The notes under the pieces were generated by a model that was given only the letters and a program-made list of their open reading frames with translations, was not told the origin of the DNA and did not search any database. A program made the translations under genes and the position numbers. 64,000 bases of DNA from positions 3,100,001 through 3,164,000 of the forward strand of contig CM022371.1 in assembly GCA_011800155.1 (NCBI GenBank), in the 5' to 3' direction. Source of the stretch: Flammulina velutipes (Eukaryota > Basidiomycota > Agaricomycetes > Agaricales > Physalacriaceae). Positions 11,628-21,671 of the stretch are shown in pieces (positions within the stretch are counted from its first letter, which is position 1; the number at the start of each line of letters is the position of its first letter).

Positions 11628-13094
11628 CCCAGTGAAAAAGCCGCCTATGTTGGTCAAGGTTGAGATAGTTCGATCTAGTTCCGAAATTTGCCTGGATGTG
11701 CCTAGCAATTCCTCAGTTGCAACATCCTAGATCAGATTACTACGTGTATCGAGGTGTAGCTATGATAATATACTATGAATATCATAGAACTACGGAGCAC
11801 GCACTCTTCATATGCACAACGTTGGAATTCTACCGCCAGGAAAATTGAACAGAAATAAATGAATTGTGGGTATGTACTAGGAGATACACTTCGTTCCTAC
11901 TTAGCTACAGTTACGATCCCCTACGTATCCTTATTGACTATACAGTTCGTCGCACGACCTATCTACATACAGTAACGCTCAAAATTGATGGGCTGTTTCC
12001 CTTTTTGGCAGGTACGGAAAAGCGCACCAGAACTCCATTCAATGGACTGTGGCGGGTGTAGTACTGTATCATAGGACATGTATACACTAGCATCTATTGA
12101 GGAAAAATTGAATCACAGAAAAAGGTTGACATCTGTCGAGCCCAGAGCCCACACGTCCGAAAATGGCAACAGTCCATCAATTCCGAGTATCACTGTTTCT
12201 CTGCTGTTCCTCATATTTTTTTGTGTTTAAATTTTTATTGGGTAGATATGATCCTACAGATGACCTACTGTACTATGCTGAACCCGCCACACTTTGCTGG
12301 ATCCAGTCCTGGCGCGCTTTTCCGTACCTGCCAAAAAGGGAAACAGCCCATCAATTATGAGCGTTACTGTAGGTCCTACGCCAAATTTTGCTGTTGGGAC
12401 CGCTGAACTGGGAACACTTGAACGTTCACTGAACAGACATAAGCGTGTGCCAACTGTAAGACTCGAGTCAGAGTGCACTCACGGGGTAGGTTGAAGCCGG
12501 CCGCTGGTCTTCACGGTGTCAATGAGGTTGGTTGCAGTATCGTTGGAGGGGGATGGTAGAGGGTAGTAGGCAGGAGACGAGAGATTCTTTATCTTTGTTA
12601 GTTAATGTATGTCAATACAGGATGTTGTTACACGCACAGGATTCACGACGACGACACGCTAACGGCCACCCTTCTGCGTTGCCTATCACCTGCTCCATAA
12701 CTTTGCTGCAGTGACGATGGACAGTTGAAATGTAGTGGTTATGGCTCGCGGACGCCGGGCGGTGGGCCAGAAGTAAGAATATGGAGTTGACAACATGGTG
12801 GGGAAAGGAAGAAATGTTCTAAGTCCCGTTGAACTGTGCCTACGCAAGTCGAATTTAGTTACATAAGACTTAGACAGAATTCGGCACCTACATATGTCAA
12901 ATAAAATATTTCTATCGTTGTCCCAGTATTTCGTAGATTTTATTATTACTTCAACTAGTTTGAGCAAGGATAATCGAGGAACAGTAACGGTCCTCGATCC
13001 GACTTGATTATCCTGGCTAAGCTGTCGCAGGGTCGGTCCTCGGTTATTCCTAACTATATCTAGCTTGACCAACATAGGCGGCTTTTTCACTGGG
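11628..13094. mobile_element. Non-autonomous DNA transposon with 31-bp TIRs, 1467 bp
   Basis: The segment starts with CCCAGTGAAAAAG at 11628 and ends with its exact reverse complement at 13094. The terminal inverted repeats match perfectly over 31 bases (11628-11658 against 13064-13094) and more weakly for another dozen. The same 7-mer, GCTGAAT, lies immediately outside both ends (11621-11627 and 13095-13101), as expected of a target-site duplication. The CAGTG-like terminus and a 7-8 bp duplication suggest an hAT-type element, but this is inference. No transposase is recognisable. A 170-codon minus-strand frame (12686-13198) crosses the right TIR and is probably fortuitous. A palindrome (GGATAATCGAGGA ... 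TCCTCGAT ... GATTATCC) lies at about 12967-13013. A 400-bp element is nested inside at 11970-12369. Confidence 0.75.
11970..12369. mobile_element. 400-bp MITE with long inverted arms, TA target site
   Basis: The ends read CAGTAACGCTCAAAATTG... and ...CAATTATGAGCGTTACTG, flanked on both sides by the dinucleotide TA (11968-11969 and 12370-12371). The two arms are inverted copies over roughly 100 bp. They include a nearly identical core (GATGGGCTGTTTCCC and TTTTTGGCAGGTACGGAAAA on the left, complementary on the right) and a shared GTGGCGGGT motif. TA duplication with a CAGT terminus is characteristic of Tc1/mariner-pogo superfamily elements. I therefore read it as a foldback-type MITE of that class. 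It has no coding capacity. It lies inside the larger 11628-13094 element, so it inserted later. Confidence 0.75.
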
Positions 13095-13592
13095 GCTGAA
13101 TGTTGAACGTTGCATTCTCGAGATGGTGAGGGAATCGTATCCTTGATAATGCAGACGACAGTTACTGTAGAAGTTACAAAAAGTAATGTATTCGTCATGG
13201 TTTACCACACCGTCAAGGCCACATAGCGACGAAATACGGCAGGATACAGGAATATGACGACGCTCGCACCATTCCGCAACCAACCCATTGGCCGAGTCAA
13301 CGCCACAAGTGACGGTCTCAAACCAACGAACGGGATGGGCTAAACAGCACTCGCTCGATCTGGTGAATGCCGATTGCTCGACATCTTCGCTCCCTCAACT
13401 GTGAAATTTAATAATGCCATGCAAACAAGTAAATGTTTGCTGCTCGGGAGCTGGCACTTCGTAGGTTGAGTCGGACACTTGAGGGTATGAGGAAGGGTGT
13501 AAAATTTCTTTTATATGAACTTGGAGCGGAGTTTGAAATAATTTGAGCCCGGCCCGAAAGTGCCACCACGTGTGGCCTAAACCAAGACTACC

Positions 13593-14335
13593 ATGTCGCG
13601 TCTCTCTCGCGCTAATCTAAAGGCTAGAGAGTCCGTATTCCATAGCGGCGCGGAAATCTTTCAGGCAGATTCTCAGGCGACATGTCCTCCAAGTCTTTTC
13701 GATTGTGTTCTGACGATGCAGGACTGTTGTGAACAGGTCTGTAGATATCTTTGCGTCAAGATGATGGTACTTACAGGTGATAAGGCTCGCGATGCAGAAT
13801 TAATTCTTAGGGATGGGACGTATGACTACCCCAGAATGATCAATATCTTGTCTAATGAGCGGGTATGGATCCTATTCTTAAATGAGAAGTATTGCTTCAC
13901 GAGCCGCTAGGTATTCTTGCTCACAAATGAAGCTACGGTCAAGAGCTACAAGGCCGAACTGGTCGACGACATTGAACCTGCCATCAACGAGCTCATGACG
14001 CGCGCCCAACAAGGCTTGAAGAACCTCCAGAAGAAGGAATCTCAGCTCCGTACCAAAGTACGCGTTATATCACGCGTCGTTCTGTTCGCAAGATTGATTT
14101 AGTATGTCAGTCAGAGGCTCTCAAGGCGCTACCAGCAAGGCCGGCCACTGGGACCATGGCAGAATACAAACTGGATCAAAGGCGATTGCATACTGCTACC
14201 AAACAAAAAGAACGTCTGCGTTATGAAATGGCTTCTCTAGAAACGGAAATTAAAGAATTGGTAAATCTTGAGCGTGTTTTTCCTGCATGATTCATATAAC
14301 TAACCTTCCTGTAGGACAGAAAGCCCCGTCGCTGA
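13593..14335 (+). CDS. SPC19: DASH complex subunit SPC19
   Basis: A subunit of the DASH/Dam1 ring that couples kinetochores to spindle microtubules in fungi. Five exons (13593-13736, 13785-13862, 13911-14057, 14111-14260, 14315-14335) sum to 540 nt (179 aa). Recognisable parts are the N-terminal RESVFHSG segment, SLFDCVLTMQDCCEQARDAELI, DYPRMINILSNERVF, the family signature KSYKAELVDDIEPAINELM, and a C-terminal coiled coil over LDQRRLHTATKQKERLRYEM. Length fits the family. Intron 1 (48 nt) has no in-frame stop and is a multiple of three, so it could be retained without breaking the frame. Intron 2 ends exactly at the TAG that would stop read-through. Confidence 0.82.
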
Positions 14336-14377
14336 TACGACTACACAACATAATCAATGTATTACAAGTTTTCTGAT

Positions 14378-16689
14378 TCATGACATCTGCATTTCACCTA
14401 TCAGCATCGCATCCACCTTTGTACCAGCTGCAAGGCTCTGGGGTCCCTCGGGTTTCCTCTGAGGCAAAATGAGTAGGCCATTGGCGCCACTCATGCTAGC
14501 AACTCTGCTTGACCGCTGACCCCCAGTACTCACAGCGATCAAACCGGTGCTGCTAGCCTTGATAATTACACGGTGAAACTCCGTCCTTGAATCGAGGTTT
14601 GTAGGACTTTGCAGCTGTCAACAAATGTTAGACTAATTCAATTTGATTATAGGCAGAGATACTTACTTCGACTTTGACCCGAGGATACTGTGCCATACTG
14701 TCCTGCCAGCCTCCAAGCTTTCGAAGCGCTGGGACAACGAAAACGTGGAATGTGACTAGGGCAGAGGCTGGATTCCCCGGAAGAGCGAAGACCGGTTTCT
14801 CTTTGCCATTCCAGGGTATAGTGGCGAAGGTGGTAGGCTTCCCAGGCTTGATGGTGACACGACCAAAGTGGATCGTACCGTCAAGATGACGCTCAATGAC
14901 AGGCTTGAAAAGGTCAGATGGCCCCATAGACGTCCCACCGGTCGAAATCAGGATGTCAGCCCTTTCCAGTCCTCTTTTCATTGCATCGACGTGTTGTGAT
15001 ACCCTGGACAATCATGTCAGTTTGTTCAGGGAGATTGGGAAATCGACTTACTGGTCTGCGACAATGCCAAGATCTATGACCTCGTATCCCATGCCTTCCA
15101 ACGCGGCTTGCAAAGAGGGTCTATTGGTATCCCAAATCCCTCCCCATGTCGAGTCGCCATGCAACGGAGCAGCTTCGTGCAAGTCGATGATTTCGTTTCC
15201 GGTGCTGAGGATGGCGGCAACAGGCTTCTTATAGACCTTTACCTCTTTGCGTCCAACAAAGGTGAGAGTACCGATTTCACCACCCGCACTGATTATACGA
15301 TCTCCCTTCTGCAGGACCAGGTCCCCGGATTTGACATCAGACCCAGGGGAGCGAACATTTTCGCCTGGATCAACGACGGCTAGAAGCTCTACCTTTACTT
15401 CCTCGCCGTCCTTTTCTTCAACAAGGCGCGTATCTTCCACCATAATAACAGCGTCGCATCCTTCTGGGAGGGGTCCACCTGTATTGATGCGGTAGATAGT
15501 CTCCGCGGGCAACGGTTTGGCGACACTATGAGTTTCGGAGGTCAAAACGTGGTAGGAGTTGTTCGCCTTCACTGCAGAAGCTTATTAATAGTAAGATGGT
15601 TTCAGAAAAAGTCGGGATGAAATGGAGAAGGCACGAACATCTTATGGCATAACCATCGACGCTTGTTGTAGCCGTTGAAGGTACATCCACTGGAGCGTAA
15701 ACGTCTTCGGCTAATACATGTCCTGATAGAGTAGCATTCACCTGTTTCCAGGTTAGCGAGGGCTTTGGGAGTGAAACAGTCTTACTGGAAGTGTTTGGAC
15801 GTCCAGATGAGAAACCGCACGCAAGATTCTGGCTAAGGCGTCTTCCAAAGATACCAAAGGATATGGAGATATGCGATTCCTTGCAGCCACTATACCAATA
15901 ATGAAACCCGATGAAGATTAGAAGAGCATTCACGTACCGGCAGCTTGTGGATCATGAGACAAATTCTGCGAAGTCCTGGGCTGTGGCGCATGATGTTCAT
16001 GTCCATGGTGATGGTGATGGTGATGGTGCCCATGTCCAGCTTGGAGTGGAAATGAACTAGGAGTTGATGCTAATTTCGAATGAACGGCAGCCGCAGCGTT
16101 TCCACCTTGGATGAGGTCAATGGCGTGTGTCAAAACGCCTTCGGCCAAAAGTGTCTCCATGTTTTCTCGGACTGCTTTGGCACTCCCGGGGAGAGTGACA
16201 ATGAGCGTATTACGAATGGTACCTGCCACAGGACGAGATAGCGCCGCTAGAGGTGTATGTTTCAATGATCCGGACAAGAGTAGATGGACCAGGCCGGATG
16301 CTTCGCGCTCAATGAGAGGTGAAATAGCCTACAGGATACATCGTAATGCTTAGTTTGAGAGTGCACGTCAAGAGCGGATCTTGTACCTCTGGTGTGTGGT
16401 CGCGAACGCCGAATCCTGTGCCACCAGTGGTGATAATTAGATCCACTTGGCCACTATTAGCCCAAGTAGTGACACATTCTTGTATCAAAGGTACATCGTC
16501 GGAAACGATTCGGTGTTCTGAGCAAGACAGTCCTGATGTTCCCAGCAGTTCGATGATTTTGGGACCAGATTTGTCCTTAGTTGAATCTGACGACGCGGTG
16601 TCGCTTACTAGGTACAATTAGGATTCGACTGAAGACGAAAGTATTGCGCTAGGATTACCTGTGAGAACAGCCACACGGATTGCAGTCAT
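14378..16689 (-). CDS. Molybdenum cofactor synthesis fusion protein (MogA-MoeA, gephyrin type)
   Basis: A two-domain enzyme for the last steps of molybdenum cofactor synthesis: adenylylation of molybdopterin (G domain), then metal insertion (E domain). It supplies nitrate reductase, sulfite oxidase and xanthine dehydrogenase. The start is MTAIRVAVLTVSDTASS at 16689. The G domain contains DLIITTGGTGFGVRDHTPE and, later, NTLIVTLPGSAKAVRENME. A linker with eight consecutive histidines (about 16000-16030) follows. The E domain starts with SPYPLVSLEDALARIL and continues through STATTSVDGYA, YRINTGGPLPEGCDAV, ILSTGNEI, ISTGGTSMGPSD, FALPGNPASA and a final VSTGGQRSSRVASM. The G-then-E order is that of animal gephyrin, opposite to plant Cnx1; Aspergillus CnxE has the same activities. 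There are several 50-nt introns, not all fixed to the base. Confidence 0.9.
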
Positions 16690-16848
16690 GGTTGATCGCA
16701 CGAACGAAGCTAATCTATGACTCATCTTAAGGTGTGGCTCGATCAGACTTAGATAAGACGAGTTGTGAGACTCAGACATTGGATGTTTCTGCCAATTCCC
16801 TATATATGAACGATATGTTACACCTGTTGTGGTATGTACAAGTAGAAA

Positions 16849-19007
16849 TTAGCTAGGTTGTGGGAATATGATACCATTAGTCGGAGCTGCGCCATGGACG
16901 AGAAAATTCGTCCAAAGGTCCCCATCATGATATATCTGTTCGGCGATTGGACCATTGTTCGTGTTTTCAAAGTCCGGGGGAAGGGGAAGAAGGGGAGCGT
17001 TGGGCTGGTGTTGGGATTCGTGTGGGGATCTCGAAGACGATTGAGACACGTAAAGAGGATGAGGGGTTGGAGCACTGGCAGTCGAATCGACTGATTTTTT
17101 TGCTTGCCAGAATGCAAGCATAGAGCGAATGACCTGGCTGGTGTGATAGGCTATGTGATCGACTGAGAAACTTGCTTGACTGAGTGCTCGAGCAACCAGC
17201 TCAAGAAGTTTCTCCCCCGAATCCAACGGCTCAGTGCTGGCTTTTTCGGTTACAAGGAATTGGCACCCTACGACTAATCCGGCTGCGAAACTGAACGCGG
17301 TAAAGTAACAGTCAGGCGATGTGGCGAGCAGGGAATAGTCTGTTTGCAGAACAGAAACTAGGATGTTTTCCGCGACCTGAAGGGCTTCTTTACACCATGT
17401 TACGAGGACAGGAAGCCGTTGTTCGAGCCAGGGACTCTGATCCTCGCAATCGAGCACAGCGCGACGTGCATGCGACAGGGCATGGTACAGGACCAGCTGT
17501 CTGCAGGAAAGCAAGCACAGGTGAAGCATGTGATAATTGAATTTATCGTGGTCATTGACGACTGCAACTTGATGAATTCGGGACTGAAGGAAACACTAAG
17601 AATATCGTACCTGGTAGAGGCAATAGCAGACGTGCAAGTTTGTCCATGGTAGCCAAGGTTGATGAGATGCCGCGATACCATGAATCAAAGGTGGTTGGTT
17701 GAGTGGACTGTACCGAAAGTCCTGCTTCGGCGGCATCCAAGAGTTCAGCGTAAAGACGTATTCTAAGATCGCGACCTTGTGATTGGCTGTCAGGGGAAGT
17801 TATAGGAATGAGGTCGCGATCTGCTTGAGACCGTCTGGATAATGGCTGTCGTCCGCTACCCAAGCAAAACCTAGGAGACATCAGAAAGCTAAGTTTCTAA
17901 CGCTGGTTAAGATGCTTACATCGACTCCGCGTTGGTCACTACGATCCACTAAAACCATGTAAGCAGTTACGTAGTGTTGTCAGAGGAAATGCGTACTAGG
18001 CGTGCTTTGTCCATTTCCATGTCATAATTCAACGCATTGTTCCGCGCCGTTGATGGAGGAGTACTGTCGCGGAGGCCAATAGCAAGTGTTGAAGATTCGT
18101 TGATGCGTAAGTTTATTGCCATCTTTACTGCCATGTTGATTAGCACTTGTCCGTCGCAGATGCCGCTCTGAGATAGTCCACAAATGGGTGACCAAGCCGA
18201 CAATATAAAGAGTCCATGTATGGTCTCTAGCGATTCGTACATAGCGGGGTTGGATATCATTCGCGCGAGTGTATCCTCCGTAAGCTTCTGTAACCGTGGA
18301 GCAACATGGGCACGGGTGTCCTTATCCAGGTAGCGAGCGGAGATCGTGCAGCGAACGAGGTCGAGGAAAGGTCCTGTTTGGATCAGAGGCAGGCATGACC
18401 ACGGTTCGAACTTCATTGTATACCTATAACATGAAGTTAGCTTCTAGCCTCTGATCCATAATAGAATTCATACATACACGGCGATTAATTGATCAATCTC
18501 TGATGCGACGAGGATACTGGCAAGAGACAGGTCGTGAAATCCTGGACATGGGGGGATGTCTGTCAAGACAGTCTGTTCGCATAGCTCCTGGATCGCTACC
18601 AGTGGATAGGACCAATCCAAGTGCTGCGGCATGAAAGACCACATATTCTCCACAGCGGGGATGTCATCTGGGAGTAGAGAAGGATCCCCAGGTGATATTG
18701 GAGAGTTTCCTGTGGCACGCGATGCTCCCACGATAGGGATACTATCGACTCTACTGGGACCCAAGTCCGAGCCACTGGAATCCGCGATGAAAAGAGATAT
18801 ATCCAGGCTCTCGTACGAACATGTCGAATTGAGGACCTTGCACCTGTGGCAGCGCATGACTCCGTGTACAGCATCGCCCAATATTTCGCAGCGAGTTTTG
18901 TGCTTCCGACAGGACGTGCAGGCTTGGATTTTGCGCTTTGAGCGACTACGTCCTGAGCTGGGACCCGCCTCGTCGCCGTTTTTGTTGCTACCTCGGACGC
19001 GCTTCAT
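16849..19007 (-). CDS. Zn2Cys6 transcription factor
   Basis: A fungal binuclear-zinc-cluster regulator. The N-terminus is basic (residues 20-28 RSRSKRKIQ), followed by six cysteines at residues 30, 33, 40, 53, 56 and 63 (CTSCRKHKTRC ... CHRCKVLNSTC), the C6 zinc cluster that binds CGG-type half sites. The rest is helical and fits the fungal-specific transcription factor domain: LIAVYV, then PWSCLPLIQTGPFLDLVRCT, then GLFILSAWSPI near the start of the domain. The protein ends in a flexible Pro/Ser-rich stretch and NGIIFPQPS at 16849. Several introns split it; boundaries after the first exon (19007-18468) are approximate. The regulated pathway cannot be told. The neighbouring cofactor gene is tail-to-head on the same strand, but functional linkage is not implied. 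Confidence 0.83.
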
Positions 19008-19891
19008 GGAGGTGAAAGATTAATCCTAGAAGAAGGGCTGCAGAAGAGTTTTAGAAGTAAAGTTAGAAAGCCCATCATCATCAGCATGCATCGTGATTAT
19101 GCGTGAGACACTGACAGCCCTTCATAGCGATCAGCGTTGCCCCTGCTGTCATTAAGAAACATAGCCGTATTACCGCTACCTAAGGTATCTTGAAGAATAG
19201 GAATTTTTCTTCGAAGTAGTTTGAGGGAACCATGCCATGATGCACGTGATCGCAGTGAATCTCTGTATTACGCCACAGTGACATAAGCATGAATTACTTC
19301 TAGACGTCGAACTTCGAAACTTCTACACACGCTTAAACAACTTTTCTTAGTTCCATTGTTCTTTCGTTGTTCAAAACCGGCCAACGACATCGGACAATGG
19401 GACGCTTACCGCCACGTTGCGTTCAATGCTGGCCATAAAAGTCCAAAAGGATCATATATACTGTACTCACATGTATGTAAGATACCAACCCGGGTCCGTA
19501 ACGCACCTACCACCTGGATACCAGCCTTGCGTTTTGCGTTACGTCTCTGAAATTAGGATACCATACATTGTGTGGTGGCGCAAGTACCTCCCACATAGCC
19601 GCGAGAAGAGGCCCCGGGCATCATGGAATGGGGTTGAATTGAGACTTTGGAGCTGAATAATAGTGTTTTCAGTGAATTAAGACCTTTGAAAGTTATTTGG
19701 ATTGCGCCACAGTTCTTCGTAACGCACTATATGCTGGATACGACCCCCGCGTTATGCGTTACCGACCTGCAAAATAGGCTACGTAACCAGGCCTGCGTTA
19801 CGCGTTACGTATCCTACATACATGTGAGTACAGTAATCTTTCCCATATCGTCCTCTGACTATTTTCAAATATTCCACCCATCATCCTTGCA
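19008..19891. other. Intergenic region holding a TA-flanked repeat
   Basis: About 0.9 kb between the divergently transcribed Zn2Cys6 factor and the acidic CxxC protein. The middle is occupied by the inverted-repeat element at 19461-19833. The sides presumably hold the promoters of both genes. No RNA gene or other coding region is seen. Confidence 0.6.
19461..19833. mobile_element. 373-bp MITE with TA target site and GCGTTACG subterminal repeats
   Basis: The left end reads CTGTACTCACATGTATGTA and the right end is its exact reverse complement (19 bp, then a further GATAC match after one mismatch). TA flanks both ends (19459-19460 and 19834-19835). Inside each end are repeated copies of a GCGTTACG/CGTAACGC motif (for example at about 19500, 19540, 19750 and 19795), which could be transposase-binding sites. 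There is no coding capacity. TA duplication suggests the Tc1/mariner group or a TA-targeting relative. Its ends do not resemble those of the element at 11970-12369, so it belongs to another family. Confidence 0.7.
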
Positions 19892-21410
19892 ATGCCTCCC
19901 GCCTCCAAAGATGAACTCGGCCACCACTACATCGAATCTTGCGCGTTTTACAAATCGATGATACCCAGCGTGCACTTTCCAGTGAACGTTCTGTTTTTGG
20001 AAGAAGAGCCCCGCAATTTTGAGGCTGCTATGCGCTACTTGAGTCTTGTGTACGATCGGTACGCCTGATGTAGCCGTCTTGAGATTTACATGGACTTAAC
20101 CCCATTACAGAATATTCGTTAGGAAGCTCCCAGAGAAATGTGTCGAGCTAGCACGTTCCGCGGTCCTAACAAGGGATCAACTGTGTTCCTTTAAATGGTC
20201 AACCAGAATATTCGACGAAGACGATTCAATCCTAGAGATGGTGTTCGTCATAGCCAAAAGGTTTTCGGACTCACTTCCTGGTATCAATATTGCCATGCCT
20301 TTCCGTCGAGAGGTACTGTCAGAAGAGCCTTGGATTGAAAAGGATTCTCTACTTCCTGGAAGTGTGCGATGTGCAGGATGTGGGCACAAAGTTTCTTTTG
20401 AGGAAGGTAGGCGATACAGCCTGTTGACCTGGGTGACGCACAGGGACAAATGTCGGGGTATAGATGCGAAGATTATGCAGGCTGTGTTCACAGAATGGGA
20501 AGATGCGACAGACGACACCGATCTAGAGGTCCATGATTCTCTGTGGAAACGTCCATACCAAAGCGTCATCCAGCCTTTTCGATATCCGTTGCGCTATCCA
20601 AAACTATCACCAACAGATGCAGAGGATACATTTGGGCTGAGAGATGAAGACGACGAGTCGGATGCTACTTATTCTGACGATGGCACGTCGTCCGACCACT
20701 CTGACGAACTGTCAGAGAGCTCTTTTGGGACCCTATGTGATGGCCCAGCAACAGAGGATAACCTCCCCGATGTATCTTGGACAGTCGTTGAAGATTTCGA
20801 CACACGGCTCCGAGTTTTGCCTCCAGCTTCTCCGAATAGTCCTCTAGACAATACAGCCGGAGCACCTAGCCCAGTATTCAGTGAAGCACCACTCGAAGAC
20901 CAGTTTGGCACCGGGATCGAAGAGCAAGAAGAGGATTTCGAAGGCCTTTTCGAGAGTCCAAAGTCTGGCGTCGATGATGGTTTTATTCTTCATGGCGCGA
21001 CAAGGTCCTCCTCGGATGGATCATTGGCCTCCTTGGACTTTCAGGACGACGACGATGACAACGATTCGCCTCCGAGATGGGTTTCCCTTGCGTCATACCA
21101 CCCAGGCTATTACGATTTTGACGATTCAGACATCGAGGATGGCGGGGTATCGAGCGACGAAGAAGAGAATGTTCGCTACATCTCTTATGCCGAACATTTG
21201 GAGACTGTTGCGACAACCACTACCAGCGAGGCACAGTTCCAGAGTTCTGAAGCACTGGAATCATATCACAACAACGACGACATTCTCCGTGGTGTTCTCG
21301 AGGGATTTGATGATGATGAGTTCTCTGCCATGTTTCGCGAGGTATGGGTTTGCTGGGCTGAGTGATATGATCAGTATTAATGTTTTCAGACGATGCGGAC
21401 CTTTGATTGA
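19892..21410 (+). CDS. Acidic protein with CxxC-type zinc motif, unknown function
   Basis: The start ATG is 19892 (MPPASKDELGHHYIESC). Exon 1 ends at 20058, exon 2 is 20111-21341, and a last short exon (21390-21410) adds TMRTFD. If the last intron is retained the stop is at 21363 instead. Residues about 130-165 hold CAGCGHKVSFEEG, then LLTWVTHRDKC, a C-x2-C ... W-x2-H-x3-C arrangement that looks like a zinc-binding knuckle. I believe it recurs in many agaricomycete hypothetical proteins. The C-terminal two thirds are very acidic and low in complexity (runs of D/E/S), predicted disordered. No enzyme motif is seen. It may act in the nucleus, but that is only inference from composition. Confidence 0.68.
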
Positions 21411-21671
21411 TCATGAATAGATTGTGAGAGTTCAGCAATTGACGCCAATGTAGCAGTATTTGTACCTTCTCGTTTGATGAGTATGGTCCTGAATCGTAGG
21501 AGGCTGTCCATACTAGTACATTCAAGGATAGTAGCCCATATACACAATTTTTTTGAGCATGCTAGAGCTGGAGGTTCGCTTTGACTGGAAGGCAATGAAG
21601 ATAGAACAACTGACGCCGACTTTCTTACCGCGTGGTTCGGTCCGGACATCCGACGCTTGACAAAAATTATC

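Noticed and set aside
12686..13198. 170-codon minus-strand frame as a gene
   Set aside because: It runs across the right TIR of a transposon and shows no transposase or other domain.
20881..21420. 179-codon plus-strand frame
   Set aside because: A frame-shifted shadow of the acidic CxxC protein, without its own start context.
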